Shown here: one piece after another, positions 10,544 to 22,768 of the stretch
Layout: the number at the start of each line of letters is the position of its first letter
Position numbering within the stretch: the first letter of the stretch is position 1
Origin: Sanghuangporus weigelae
Lineage: Eukaryota > Basidiomycota > Agaricomycetes > Hymenochaetales > Hymenochaetaceae
DNA length: 64,000 bases
Assembly (NCBI GenBank): GCA_033182465.1
Contig: CP137325.1
Location: 1,922,001 to 1,986,000, forward strand
Direction: 5' to 3'
Notes under the pieces: model-generated
Database searches by the model: none
What the model saw: only the letters and a program-made list of their open reading frames with translations
What the model was told of the DNA's origin: nothing
Position numbers and translations under genes: made by a program

Positions 10544-12711
10544 ATGTCGACGTTGAGCTCACTTCCGCCCTCTAAAAAGAGAAAAACCTCTGAAAAAGTC
10601 AATGGGCAGCAGAACAAGACACTCAAAAATATCGACGACTTGGAAAAATCCGTGGCCGCCGCACTCGAATCAAGCACATCGCTCAACCCGCTAGCTGATC
10701 TTCTGCACATTGCTTCCTCAACAAACGACGCAGATGTCGCGCTTAAAGCGGTCTTCGCGCTCTATAGACTGTTTACTCTCATAACTAAAAGTGGTGTTTT
10801 GATTCTCCCGGATGATGAAGACAATGGCAGGAGGACAGTCCGAGCGTGGGTTTTGGCCCGACTGGATGCCTTCGCAGATCTTTTGTGTCTATTCTTGCAG
10901 GACGAAGAAAAAACATTGCGGGTACGTGGCAGATCAGTAGACATATTTAGTTGTCTGACCAGTCTTTAGGTGTCCGCACTAAAGATTCTCTTTTCCCTTC
11001 TTCGCCAACTCTCGTCTGTCATCGCTCCTAATGCACCGTCATCCTCCTCTTCGGCAAACCTACAGTTCGACGTGCCGTTCTTCCAGAAGATCGTTCGTGC
11101 ACTGCTACTTTGCCCATCATGCACACGCACGCTGGAACACAGACGTCATCAGGTCCAAAAGAGCCCCGAAAAGTCTGGGAATGAGATAGACACCGACGTG
11201 CGCGACCTGCTCTTGGAGACATGGTTGAATGTTTACATAGACTTGCGATGGTTTTTCTTAAGGGAAACAGCGTATGTTATCGCACACATAGCTATGAATT
11301 TGCACATTATGCTAATAGATTACATAGTGCATTACTTGAGAACGCTACTCCCGTAGCGTCGCATCCGTACCTTCCCGCAAATGCACTTTCTATCCTCGAA
11401 AAGCTCAGTGGAATACCCGCTCTATCCGATTCGAGCTTTCGGTTCTCAAAGGAGCAATTTTGGATCGAGGCTCTTGGCAACAAGCCGAAGCTCAGCAAAA
11501 AGGGCACATCCACTCAGCCCTATGAATCGGAGAGCGAGACAGACACGGACGAAAAAAAGGAGGATCCTGATGACTGGCGGGCATTCTTTGAAGATCCAAA
11601 GCCAGATTCTGGGAAGGAAAGCACCGGAACGGGAGGGAGGAGGTTATACACACTTCCAATCCATGCTCAACTCCATGCTCCGGCGGCACATCGAGCAGTT
11701 TTCACGCGCGCTTGGCTTGCTTTGCTACCGTTGCTTTCTCGTGGAGGCGAAGCCTTCCTTTCCGAGAAAGGAACGGAGGAGGATCAGGAGAATTTGGCGC
11801 TCGTCGCTCGTGCACTTGTTGTTTTGCATCGGGGCGTACTGCCATACTTGACACGAGCCGTCCTTATCATGGACTGGGTGAGCTCGTGCGTTGATCACGG
11901 CGGATATGTCGGACTTCTTGCGCTCAATGCGCTCTTCGCCCTTATGCGCGAGTACAACCTGTGCGTACATTCCCTCTTTTGCACAAGCCTTTTATTGATC
12001 CCACGCTTTACGATAGAGACTACCCCTCATTCTATACACGTCTTTACGCCTTTCTCGACAGAATCGTTCTTCATACGCGGCATCGTGCCCGATTTTTCCG
12101 ATTAACCGAATTATTCCTGAGTTCATCGCATCTTCCTGTAACGCTCCTAGCGTCTTTCATCAAACGGCTCGCTCGTCTTTCGCTGAGCGCGCCACCTGCA
12201 GGAGTCATCATCGTCATCCCTTTCGTATACAATATACTTAAGCACCATCCGGCATTAATGTGCATGATCCACCGAGTGGACGACTCTATTGGATCCGACA
12301 GAGATCCATTTGAGGAGAACGAGCCAAACCCTACGCTAACGAATGCCCTCAACTCGTCATTGTGGGAATTAGCAGCTCACAGACAGCACTATCACGCTCC
12401 TGCGGCGACTCTTACTCGGGTCTTCGAAGAGCCATTTACTCGGCCCGGGTTCTCAATGGAAGATTTCTTGGATCATACGTACAGTACGGTATGTCGCTCA
12501 TTGTTCCAGCTTACAGAGAGACTTTTGTAATCTTGCTTTCCGATACCAGCTATTCGAGACGGAGGCAAATCGTAGACTCAAAAGGGAACCTGCCGTATTG
12601 GAAGACGAACTCGAGCGATCTAGATCGATGGTCATCCGTACAGAGAACATCGGGGACACCGATTCGCTTGTACAGTCGGACCTTGTGAGCTCCACATGGA
12701 TTTTTGCTTGA
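10544..12711 (+). CDS. NOC4: Nucleolar complex protein 4 (NOC4/UTP19), 648 aa
   Basis: Exons 10544-10921, 10970-11271, 11328-11960, 12017-12488 and 12550-12711 total 1947 bases. NOC4 binds NOP14 and is needed for 40S ribosomal subunit assembly in the nucleolus. The N-terminus carries a basic stretch (KKRKTSEK). The central exons encode helical repeats and an acidic insert (ESESETDTDEKKEDPDD). The CBF/Mak21 signature region begins near the third intron, whose removal gives EYNLDYPSFYTRLYAFLDR, followed by RARFFRLTELFLSSSHLP. The C-terminal exon is short and charged. The upstream region lies at the edge of the terpene synthase duplication. Confidence 0.92.
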
Positions 12712-13114
12712 TGTGTGCATCGTATCAGCCACTGTATTTGTTTAATCGGAAGAATAGGGGGTTTCGTATGTGTGACGCTGTGTCCTTGAACCCTCTATCC
12801 ACGAGTTGCAAATCTAAGGAAAGTAGAGTACTGACGACCGCTGAACTTACGTCACTATATTCTGTAGCGTCTTTATGCAGCTATATAGATAGATAGTCCA
12901 CAGCAGATCATCTTCTAGCTCCGGGTCAGTCGATCGTCCTTCTCAGTAGAATGGAGGAAATGAAGTGATGGCACAGGCCAAGCTATTTTTCCTTGTAAGA
13001 TGTAGCGAGGTATCAATGAAGCAGAGCGGTCTGGAACTGACTGAGAATTGTATTGCTTTCGCGACATACGTATTGAACAGAACGAAGTCCCCGAAGTCTT
13101 TGTTGACGAGACTA
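12712..13114. other. NOC4 3' flank
   Basis: About 400 bases after the NOC4 stop, before the inverted-repeat element. No coding exon recognised. Confidence 0.5.
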
Positions 13115-13782
13115 CAGGCATTTACCGGTCCTTTAAACAGTACCCTTCCTTTGAACACCCTACATTTACTCACTCAAACCTCCAATTTGCAACTTGAAAT
13201 TTTTATCATAGGTGGACAGAATACACATGAGTCATGCTGCGAAATTTCAGCAAATTACTATGACCCGTTAAATACAGAGAAATTATTTACTGCTGAATTT
13301 CAGTGAATCTCAATGAGAAACAATGAATCAGATGCATTTTGCTATTCATTCATGCTTTGAGCATGGCTCAAAATCAAATATATTAGTACTCCACTACTGT
13401 AAGTACATGCAGCCTAGTTTTTGTGGCGAAAGAGCTATCCAATGAATTAATATAAGGCATACAATAAAGGTGACTTGAAAAGCGTGACAGGCAGACTTAT
13501 CAACATTATTATGTAATCGGGCAGTTCTCATCTCGCGAATACATGCACTAGCATGACACTTATGTCACAAGGTGTTCAAAGGAGTTAATTTCGTGACATT
13601 TACCCTACTTTTTTCACACGCACAATTTGATTTTTCCTGCACATTTTACAGCTCAAAAAATTTTCAGCATATAGCCTCCATAGCAGACTACTCAGATATG
13701 CAATTAGATTTTTTGTTAAATGTTTGTGGTGTTGTGTACGAGTGGATCTGTATTGGGTGTTCAAAGGACCGGTAAATGCCTG
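13115..13782. mobile_element. Non-autonomous TIR DNA transposon (668 bp)
   Basis: The ends are perfect 20-base inverted repeats, CAGGCATTTACCGGTCCTTT, followed on both sides by a looser GAACACCC block. The element is flanked by TA (13113-13114 and 13783-13784), as Tc1/mariner-type insertions would leave. A degenerate third copy of the end sequence lies near 13570-13610. No transposase frame is present, so it is a MITE-like element mobilised in trans. The superfamily is inferred from the TA duplication; a two-base duplication alone is weak evidence. Confidence 0.75.
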
Positions 13783-14459
13783 TACGTGAGGCTGACACGC
13801 TCTTTTTCCGCCATTTACCCTAATCAACTGGATAGCAGAGTGACCGTATGGCGACTGGTTTCAGCAATGAACGACGCGTCGCCGGATTCAATTGTGTCGC
13901 AATCTTTCAAAACGAGACTGGATCTGACCCACAAAGAGGATGTGGTGGCGACTAAACAAGCTTTGGCCTCTCATGTTCCATCTGCAGGACTCGAAGAACG
14001 GGATCCGTGCTCATTTCGAGACGCGATTTTATCTAGACAAAGTGTGTAAAATTTACGGAGATGCATGGAGTAGCAGTCGTACCAAGGGGTATGTCGAGGT
14101 GCACCGATCCGTCCGCACACGTATCAAGGAACACGAAAGATATACGGGCAGACATTATAAACCTCAAGCGTGCTTCAGTATTCCCTGGAGAGTTTCATTG
14201 GGACGGAGATTTGGACAGCAGGAAGCTGATCAAACGGGTAGAGTGGGTTTGGATGTACAAGCCATTCTTATGAACCGAATTGCGCATAGTGTTTCTAGAG
14301 TTCAAATAGATCCAAGTAGAAAGATTTACCAAGTTAGAATGGTACGCGACTTCAGGGATCAAGAACAAGTTGTATTTGGGCCAAACGCGACCATGTCACA
14401 GTTGGTCACAGTCACATTTCATCACATCCTCTCACCTTTCACTTGTTACAGTAATTTGC
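13783..14459. other. Region with unassigned short open frames
   Basis: Two overlapping plus-strand frames (about 13720-14049 and 13940-14467) have protein-like composition but no family I recognise, and they overlap in different phases. This may be a decayed gene between the TIR element and the tRNA synthetase, or chance. Confidence 0.35.
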
Positions 14460-16035
14460 ATGTCTAGTGCGCTGCGTCGTATTTTCCCTCTGACTATCCG
14501 GCAGCTTCTGTCGAGTCAGCCAAATCGTTACCCGTCTCAGATACAGGTATGTGGATGGGTCAAGTCTGTTCGGCGTCAAAAGAATGTCTCTTTCGCCGTC
14601 GTCAGCGATGGAAGCTCGACTCGTGGATTGCAAGCCGTATTTCGAAAAGAGGTAGTCCCTGAAGGGTTCGTATAGCTTAGTTTGTTTGCTCTCAAATAAC
14701 AATAACAGAATAGATCCGGAATACGGCAGACTGAACAATGGATGCAGCATCAGACTACACGGAAAACTCACCAAAAGTCTTGGAGCGGGACAAGATCAAG
14801 AACTTTTAGTAGAACTCGCTGAAATCGTTGGTCAGTGCAATCCCGACGTGAGATCATTCCGCTGAGCTATGAGTGCACTGGCTGACAACGTAATTCTTCG
14901 GCAGACTTATCCTATTCAAAAGCAGTCTCTAACGGTTGATTATTTGCGCGATCATTGTCATCTTCGAGCAAGAACAGATAAGATTGGCCAAATGCTGCGA
15001 ATCCGCGACTGCCTCTCGCGCGCAATTCACTCGTATTTTGAAGTTAGTTTACTACATGTTTTTCATTCCCGTGTACTAATGAAGCCTCGCTTCTAGAGCC
15101 AAGGTTTTATGTCCGTCCAAACGCCAATAATAACCTCAAGTGATTGTGAGGGAGCCGGAGAAACTTTCTCTGTTTCTGCTTCCGAGTCATCCACAAGAGA
15201 AGACGACGGAAGTGATAGCGATGCGGCTTCCAGACACTTTTTCCGTAAAGAGGCTTATTTGACTGTTTCGTCTCAGCTGCACCTTGAAGCTCTCGCTCAC
15301 GCTCGATCGCGTGTCTACACTCTTTCCCCGACTTTCCGCGCAGAACGCTCACAGACGAGTCGACATCTCGCTGAGTTCTGGATGCTTGAGGCTGAGTGGG
15401 CGTTTGTGCAGCGAGTCGAGGAACTTTGCGACGTCGTCGAGGACATGGTTAAGCATGCAGTACTGGCGGTGATTGCACAAGAGGGAGGTGAAGAACCAGA
15501 ATTAAGAACTCAGGCGACGGATACTTTCGCACTGCAAAATCCGTGGACCAGAATGACCTACGCGGATGCCGTTCGGAAACTTCGTGCAGCATATGAACAA
15601 GACCGGACGTTATTTGCATATCCGCCAGAATGGGGAAAGGGATTGCAAAGCGAACATGAAAAATGGCTGGCTCATATGGCTGATGGTCCTGTATTCGTCA
15701 TGGATTATCCTGCCCCGTTGAAGCCGTTTTACATGCGATTAAATGAAGATCGGCAAACAGTCGCATGTTTTGACCTACTTGTGCCCGGAATAGGAGAGCT
15801 CGTTGGGGGGTCAATACGAGAAGAACGCCTCGATTACTTGGACGAGGCTATGAAGAGACACGGACTGATCGGAAGGGAGGAATACGATTGGTACAGAGAT
15901 CTACGGAAATACGGGGGCGCTCCCCATGGAGGGTTTGGACTTGGTTTTGAGAGATTCGTGAGCGCCATTGCTGGAATACCTAATATTCGAGAATGCATTG
16001 CAATGCCTCGGTGGTCATCAAGGATGCTACTGTAG
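14460..16035 (+). CDS. SLM5: Asparaginyl-tRNA synthetase, mitochondrial (519 aa)
   Basis: Exons 14460-14665, 14709-14847, 14905-15042 and 15097-16035 total 1560 bases. A class IIb synthetase: an N-terminal OB fold that binds the anticodon (VCGWVKSVRRQKNVSFAVV), then the catalytic core with motif 1 region (PIITSSDCEGAGETF), motif 2 (FRAERSQTSRHLAEFWMLEAE read from the sequence) and motif 3 (GFGLGFERFV). The ending GIPNIRECIAMPRW is typical of AsnRS and separates it from AspRS. The Arg-rich N-terminus (MSSALRRIFPLTIRQLL) suits a mitochondrial presequence. Intron 1 is only 43 bases. It converges on the next gene with 149 bases between the stops. Confidence 0.9.
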
Positions 16036-16184
16036 ATTCCAGTCGATAACAATAACACCGAGCGCTTTGCTGGCGGAAACGCATAGAGCGAAGCCACCAG
16101 GGACATTCACGAGAGTTACACATCACGCAGTACAAGCTTTGCCGTACATAACGACAGACTGTCCTGGACAGCGAGTTTAATAGT

Positions 16185-17369
16185 TTACCGAAGGAATGAT
16201 TGCAACCAAGGCATCATGAAACCATAATACCAAAGCATCATCAGATCAAACCACCATGCACAGAGCAGTTTCGAGTACCCTTCCTCGTTGACGATACGCC
16301 TAACGCAATCAAAGAACCCTTTGTATGGATCACCCTCGCTCCGAAGGCTGTGTTGGTCTTAGTTCCGTTTATCCGAGCCCTATAGAATTCTCACGCACCT
16401 AACAACATCCTCTTCTGCGCCTGAATAAACGACGCCAGAGCTCTCTGCTTGACCCTCTTGTTCAATAATCTCATAATCCCTCGGAGGATGGTTGCGTTGA
16501 ATCGAAAGCCTATTTTGCACCACAGAAAGAGGACAGCTGATGAGAGCGCTCACAAGAGAAGCGACCAGGTAAATGCCGAGCTGTGTAGGTGACGATTTTG
16601 CTAGATGATATCTCGTGGAGACGGGGAATGTCAACGTGCTGAGTAGGCTCGGGACCAAAGTTCCGTGAACGATGGACAGAACAACAGATACCAAGAGCCC
16701 TGGGGTAAGATACAGGAGCCAAGGGTACTTTCGTTCTGTTACGGACAAGAGGATGCGCATTGAAATGATGGGATTGTACCACGGTAATCTGTAAGGTGTT
16801 GTCATGGCACTTTTGTTCCAGGTGTGAGCTTACGAAACAATGAGCAATTCAGCAGATTCGTACCGTAATATTATTACTCGGATAGGCAGGAAAATAATCT
16901 CGCTGAAAAGACTGACGGCAAGACTGTGCCACAAGTCTCTTTGGCGAGTGACTATAATTCCTACTCGAATGAGCACGGGAATGGAAGACACCAACGCTAA
17001 AAGCAACAAGCATGGCACTACAGTGGTTCAGCTGTGAAACCGACCGGTATGACCAAGACGTATACGCACCGATTCCTTTGTAAAAACCAGCTCGGCCCTG
17101 CCTCAGATATGTATGTAGTTCTTGAGATAAAGTATGCATATTCAGCGCACCTCGAGTTGCTTCACCCTCTTCAACATGGCGAAATACGAGTTGACTCCAG
17201 CGACAGAATGGCTTTGGTTTCCTTCCTGGTCTAGTTCAATCCGCTTTGGAGAATAGTTTGCGCGATATTTGTCGATAGTCGAAAAAAGGGGAAAGGTTGC
17301 AAGGAAGGCTATTGTCGGAATGGATATGGCTAAGGTATACAAGAGCGCGCGGTCCGCGAGTCCTGACAT
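16185..17369 (-). CDS. Mitochondrial-carrier-like membrane protein A (324 aa)
   Basis: Exons 17369-17151, 17097-17070, 17017-16864, 16809-16399 and 16347-16185 total 975 bases. Exon 2 is a 28-base microexon that codes GRAGFYKGI. The chain has three degenerate mitochondrial-carrier-type units. The first pairs a hydrophobic helix ending in DKYRANYSPKRI with GFYKG. The second ends LPIRVIILR. The third has LSVVQNRLSIQRN followed by PYKGFFDCVRRIVNEEGYS. The usual Px[DE]xx[KR] signatures are eroded, so transport is not assured and the substrate is unknown. Three paralogues occur in this window. The gene diverges from the kinase gene with 272 bases between starts. Confidence 0.75.
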
Positions 17370-17641
17370 GGTTCGAATTTCGGTAAACGATGGTCTCAGA
17401 AATGATTCAGTACGTCTGAGGCTGGCTGAGAAAGGGATACGTGGAAAGTTTCGAGTTGAACTCTTTATGGAGAAGCAAGTGATCTACGCAGCAACGATCT
17501 ATAGAGATCAATGCATCGATATGATTGCCGTGCCGGCGTTCGCGCCCATTGTTCATGGCTGTGTTTGATGACACAAAGCCAGCATTCGCATCGAGAGGTC
17601 CATGTTGACGACACGAATCTTGCACTTGTACTTGTACGAGA

Positions 17642-19018
17642 ATGAGCAGCTCATCGACCGACTCATCCGAAGCGGTACCGTTACTTTCGAACTCCAACCC
17701 ACTACAGGTGCTCAAACCTCGCGTTCTCAATTGGCTGAGCCACCTGGATCTATCGTCCAGTGTACTATTCAAAGAGGAGGATTTTGTCAGTGGAGGAGGG
17801 TACGGGGACGTCTTCAAAGGCCACATTACCCTTACCGACCAGACAAAAGTCAAGGTAGCAATCAAACGATTGCGCTTCTACATGAGAGAGGACATCCTGA
17901 GCGTCTGTAACTTCGTGTTGCTTTCAACTTTGGATTCGAACTCATCGATTTTACTGCAGTTATTTGAGAAGGAAATCTATGTCTGGTCGAAGTTGCGACA
18001 TAAGAATATTCTTCCATTGATTGGTTACGCCTTTTCCAATGGTAATGGTTATCCACTGCTAGTCTCTGAATGGATGGACAACGGGTCGGCATGGACTTAC
18101 GTCCAGCAGAAGCCGGACTGCAATTTACTTCATATTGTTCGTACTTCCCGTTCAGTGTATCCTGTTGACTAATCCGATGCTACCTTCAGGTGATTGGAAT
18201 CGCACAAGGTCTCGAATATCTGCATGACAAAGGGATAGTTCATTCAGATATCAAATCGGTGCGCCGTATAATATATCAAGCCAATCACACCCTCAAGCTA
18301 AGTATTTTGTTAGGATAACGTTCTCGTTTCGAGTTCCGGTGATGCTCTTATTTGCGACTTCGGCTGTTCTCGCATAATCACCGCAAGCCAGAGTCTGGCG
18401 AAGCCGAGCAGTGGACTCAAGGGAACGCCACGCTATCAGGCCTACGAGCTACTCACAGAAGGAGGTTTCAAGGGATACACGAAGGAAGCAGACGTATGGG
18501 CGTTCGGTATGACTGTCTACGTAAGTACTGACTTTGCTTCATATTTAAATGACATTACCCATCTATCATCTATAAAGGAGCTTCTTGCACGACAACGTCC
18601 GTATTCCCATCTCTCTGATTCGCAAGTTCTGCTAGCCATTATAAGGCGTGAGCTTCCACAGCCTCCTCCTTCATTCACACCGAGCATCTGGCGTGATTCA
18701 GGAGTGAATCGGACACTTTGGGAGGTCTGTCAACACTGTTGGATACACGACCCTCCGATCCGTATTGACATCGCGACTGTGTTGGCCGATCTACGGCTTC
18801 CACGGGGACGACGAGGCCCACGGATGACTTCAGATGACCGTATAAGAGGAGATATGGAGCAAAGCGCCTCGGGAGAACTGACCTATGCTGACTTGCTTGC
18901 TTCGAACTTGTTGCAATCAGCCCCAACGGACCATTGGTGGTCTTCATTCTTTTCATTTGAGATGCTGGTTTTTGTTCTCATTCTATTGTATGTAATTATT
19001 TTTATTCTATTTTACTGA
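17642..19018 (+). CDS. Protein kinase with C-terminal membrane anchor (384 aa)
   Basis: Exons 17642-17902, 17960-18136, 18190-18258, 18314-18520 and 18578-19018 total 1155 bases. The first intron is 57 bases and in frame, so retention would also give an open frame. The glycine loop is GGGYGDVFKG, the ATP lysine lies in VAIKRL, the catalytic loop is HSDIKSDNVL (Asp kept, the usual Arg of HRD is Ser) and the metal loop is DFG. It resembles the tyrosine-kinase-like families expanded in Agaricomycetes, which are non-RD. The last 25 residues are a hydrophobic helix (LVFVLILLYVIIFILFY), so a tail-anchored kinase facing the cytosol is likely. It lies between carrier-like genes A and B. Confidence 0.85.
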
Positions 19019-19181
19019 TCAAACAATATCTCGATCTATATATTACTCTCAGCACGCTACCAGATTGACTCTCCAGCTAACATCAACTTCTATCCAAAAA
19101 CTATCAATATCGTCTAGAAACTACACCTACGTGGTTAGCGAAGGAATTTCCACCGCCATACAGGCTTAGTTCACCCTTGAT

Positions 19182-20525
19182 CTATTGGATATGGATGAAG
19201 AGCAACTTCTCACGGCCACTAATCATCTTCACAAGCACAAGAGGCAGCATCCAACAATTTGCGACGAAGACGTAACCCCATCCACGAAATAGAGCCGCGT
19301 ATCCTTCTTCAAATACAATGCGTCTGATGCAGTCAACAAGCCCGGTGTAGGGACGGCTATCCGAATGAAGTCTGTTGCGCCACCAAATCGTATCACACAT
19401 GATGCTCATCCTACATATATGTGAGAGTTTACTTACATTGGGACATTCTTCTCTTGTTCAGTTTTCTCTTCAGAGACATTCTCTGCAGCAGTACGCTGAT
19501 TGCGCTGGACAGACAGTCTAGCGAGGACAACGTCAAAGAGACATTGCACAGCGGCCTGGACGATCCCATTCGCGAGCAATGCGCAGAATTGCACAAGTGG
19601 CCATCTTGAGAAAAGCGTCGATGGATCTTCCTTGTTCCCGTTGACTGCAGATGCAAGAGGTCGAGCAAGTATGATTGAATATGCCTCGTAAAGGAATTCC
19701 GCCAGGAAGAGTCCAGGAGTGAAATACAAAAGCCACGGACGATGGCGTTCGGCTTCACTCAGTAGGACACGGAGCGAATGAGAGGCATTGAACCAAGGTA
19801 GCTTGTGAGGAGTAGTGATAGCACTATTTCCGTATCAGTACGACAAGCGGAGAAGCATCCAGAACACATTACTACTTACCGATTGATTATAATGCCAAAG
19901 GGCAGGGAGAAAACCATCCTGAAGAGTTTGTTCGCGAGTTGCCCTTGAACACTTTGAGTTGGCTGTTCGATATTGCCGCCTTTGCTTAGAAGTACGAGAA
20001 CGACTATACAGCCAATGAGGGCTCGCTTGATGCAGGCCGGTGCTAAAATGATTTCAGTGAGCAGAAGGACCACAATGGAACGACACACGGGAGCATACCG
20101 AAGCCTTTATATAATCCGCCCCAGTTCTGTGACAAAAAGCAAAAGTATAAGACGAGAAGCATCTCGAAGCGCATTTATCAGCGTACCTCGAGTTCCAGCA
20201 CCTTATAAAACATGCTGGAATAAGACTTCACTGCGGGCTCAGAGACAGGCTGCGTCGGATTTTCATCCGTTGTGCCTTCTTCTGTCTGGCGAGAAGGCAC
20301 GTAGTTGACGCGGTACTTGAGCAGAACGGCTTGAAAGGGAAAAGAAATGATGAAAGCAATGATAAATATGCTGGAAGTGATTATGCCAGTAAGAATTAGC
20401 TGAGCTATAACCTGGAACGCTGCTGTCACAAGTTTCTGGACATCCTCCGGGTTGGAGATATTGGAAAGCGGGGCTGAGACGTTCACAGCCGGAGAGTCCA
20501 TGGAGCTTGCGTCGGAGAAATTCAT
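19182..20525 (-). CDS. Mitochondrial-carrier-like membrane protein B (368 aa)
   Basis: Exons 20525-20187, 20126-20099, 20042-19880, 19823-19437 and 19371-19182 total 1107 bases. It has the same five-exon plan as A, C and D, with a 28-base exon 2 coding NWGGLYKGF. Exon 1 is the longest of the four and gives an extra N-terminal segment. Third-unit motifs are FDVVLARLSVQRN and PYTGLVDCIRRIVFEEGYA, close to canonical carrier wording. The last intron could use two acceptors; the one chosen gives ILHSDSRPY, matching ILRDDSDPY in D. The start was placed at 20525 for its ACCATG context; an in-frame ATG 24 bases upstream is the alternative. The substrate is unknown. Confidence 0.72.
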
Positions 20526-21139
20526 GGTGGTACAGTATCTGGAGAGCATGCGATGCCGAACGTTGCACCTTAAATACCGAGTTCACAGCGCTCGCCATAA
20601 TGAATCATCCATCACGCCCGTCGTGATGATCTAGTCGAGCGCTCTGATGCCGAAACTTCTTCCAATGGCCTGGGGGCCTTTCCTAACGATAGATGCGTTG
20701 CTCCATCAACGCACCGGAAATAGCTGCCCTGCTGCAAACTGAGGGATCATCACAGCCTATCGCCTATGCTTCCCGAAGAACATATGCAGATCCAGAGACT
20801 GTTGCAACGCTCATAAATGAAATGATGAAACCGGTAATTTACGTACTCGAGTTTAACAATGCTCGATCCTCGAAGAAGATCCCAGAGTTGCGAATAAATT
20901 CGAATGCTCGCAAAGCCCATCATGATGCAACAGCCTGTGCACTCCTGCTTGGTTACAGAGACGCGTATCTCAGGTGTTATCTCTGCAGACATCAAAGTTC
21001 ATCGCCAGGACGTCAGAATTTATCATGAACTATGATTCTCATAACGCAGTGAGCAAGTACATCCATATCCAATACCAAGCTAGCAGCTAGCTTTGATCGT
21101 AACATAACCGGAAAGATCCACGCATGATCATGAATCACT
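20526..21139. other. Spacer between carrier-like genes B and C
   Basis: About 600 bases. A plus-strand frame at 20693-21028 (111 codons) looks protein-like but matches nothing I recognise and has no clear gene context. A TATTTAAG motif near 20569-20576 on the minus strand may be the TATA element of gene B. Confidence 0.4.
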
Positions 21140-22328
21140 TCAGAAGAGAAACGGAAGCCACCAATACCTCATGATAAGATCATACCACCATGCACGAAAC
21201 AGCGCCGACAACCCCTCCTCATTCACAATGCGCTGCACGCAGTCCACGAAGCCGGTATAAGGGAGATTGCCGGCAACATCCCTCCTGCATCAATAAATCA
21301 ATATCAAGGTAACTGGGTGATCTGGGAGGCGTTATTTACTTTGTGATTTTACTAACTGATGATGCATCATCGCCCGTCTGATCGTTGCGCTGCACACAGA
21401 GCCGCGCAGAGACTACATCAAGAAAACACTTGACGGTGACGTTCAGTGCAGCGAAACAGAGAAAGGAAACAAAGCGGGCAAGTGAACGTCTCGGTTTCGC
21501 GACTGATTTGTCTCCTCCATAATTAGGGGCTATTATTTTCGTGAAGAAGTGAGAAAAAGCGTAGGCGTCGTATGCAAGCGCGAGGGCCTCCAGTACGAGG
21601 ACTCCGGGTGCCAGAAATAAGAGCCAGGGTCGCCGATGCTCCGCTTCCGTAAGGAGCGCGTTGAGCGAGACGGTAGAGTCAAACCATGGTAGCTTATAGG
21701 AACACGTAGTCGCTCTATTGTTTCGATAAGTAAGTATTTCCAGTTGGTATGGACCAGGTGAACGATAATTACCGCATCGCAACGATTTTAACGGGTAGGA
21801 AAAGCAGTGTCTCGAAGATCCGATAAACACGATTCCTTGGAGAGCTCGAAAAGGCTCCGTCATCGCTCATAGAGAAAAAGAACTTGACATGAAGCCGGTC
21901 GATCACTAGGCAAACGATATACTCCAGCAACCAAGGCACTATAATAGGAATCAGCTCATGGAGATCGTCTCCTGGAGAGACACGAAACGCACTGAATCCT
22001 TTGTAGAAGCCAGAGAATCCCTGTAATAATATCACCAATAAGTAGGAGGAAGGGATATATCAGGCTATGCTACTTAGCTTACCTCGACGCGTAACACCTT
22101 CTTCAACATCCCAAAGTACGATTTCACGGCGCCTTCCCCGGACTCCGGTACGCGACTTCGCTCCCCATCAAGACTCACTCGCCTAGGAACATAATTCACT
22201 CTGTACTTGATCAAGGTGGTACTGAAAGGAAACCATAGAACCGAGAAGACAAGGTGCGTCACGCTAAAGCCGGCAAGTAACTTGTCCGAGATTTGCGGTC
22301 GAGGAGTAACGGGCTCTGTGGAGTTCAT
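21140..22328 (-). CDS. Mitochondrial-carrier-like membrane protein C (319 aa)
   Basis: Exons 22328-22083, 22020-21993, 21938-21773, 21714-21340 and 21284-21140 total 960 bases. The 28-base exon 2 codes GFSGFYKGF. The first unit has STTLIKYRVNYVPRR, the second LPVKIVAMR, and the third FLDVVSARLCVQRN followed by PYTGFVDCVQRIVNEEG. The ending FRAWWYDLIMRYWW is shared in type with A and D. A TATAAA lies 45 bases before the ATG. With A and B it forms a same-strand set interrupted only by the kinase, so local duplication is likely. Confidence 0.75.
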
Positions 22329-22372
22329 CGTCGTTAGATGCGTACGTGTTTAGTCGAAAAGAAGAGGGGAGC

Positions 22373-22378
22373 TTTATA
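22373..22378 (-). promoter_or_regulatory. TATA box of carrier-like gene C
   Basis: TATAAA on the minus strand, 45 bases before the start codon of gene C. Confidence 0.5.
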
Positions 22379-22768
22379 GGATACCTCCTGACACTGGTTC
22401 GCTTGGCCTTTTAATGATGCATTGCCTGGGCGCTTCGCACGCATTGATTGATACTATGACTGTAATCAATATCAAAGTAATAAGTCTGTTTACCACGTGG
22501 CATGCTTGATGGACTGTAGAAGCGAAAGGTCCTTGGAGTGCGGCAGAAGGTTATAACATTTTTATGGTCTCGTCTGCACTTGCAGAGTCGATAACGGGAC
22601 AAACAAATTACAGCGAAATCCGTTCATAATTCAGGACACGTGCACAGCAAATACAATGGACGGTGTGGTGCTGGGAGGCTGAAGTCGCCGTCTTTTGGAG
22701 AACGTACAAGTAGACTCTGGTGAATGATACGAAACGAGTCATAAACGCAAAAGCCATCTAAACATCGA
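22379..22768. other. Spacer between gene C and SmD1
   Basis: About 400 bases with no coding exon seen. It holds the 3' flank of SmD1 and the distal promoter of gene C. Confidence 0.5.

Noticed and set aside
14370-14459. Upstream extension of the asparaginyl-tRNA synthetase frame
   Set aside because: The frame is open but the ATG at 14460 gives a normal Arg-rich presequence; the extension adds nothing recognisable.
17142-17568. Plus-strand frame upstream of the kinase as its N-terminus
   Set aside because: It overlaps exon 1 of carrier-like gene A antisense and does not join the kinase in phase; the kinase ATG at 17642 has a good context.
18190-18258. Kinase called inactive because HRD reads HSD
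   Set aside because: The catalytic Asp, the DFG motif and the ATP lysine are present; loss of the Arg is typical of non-RD kinases, not of pseudokinases.
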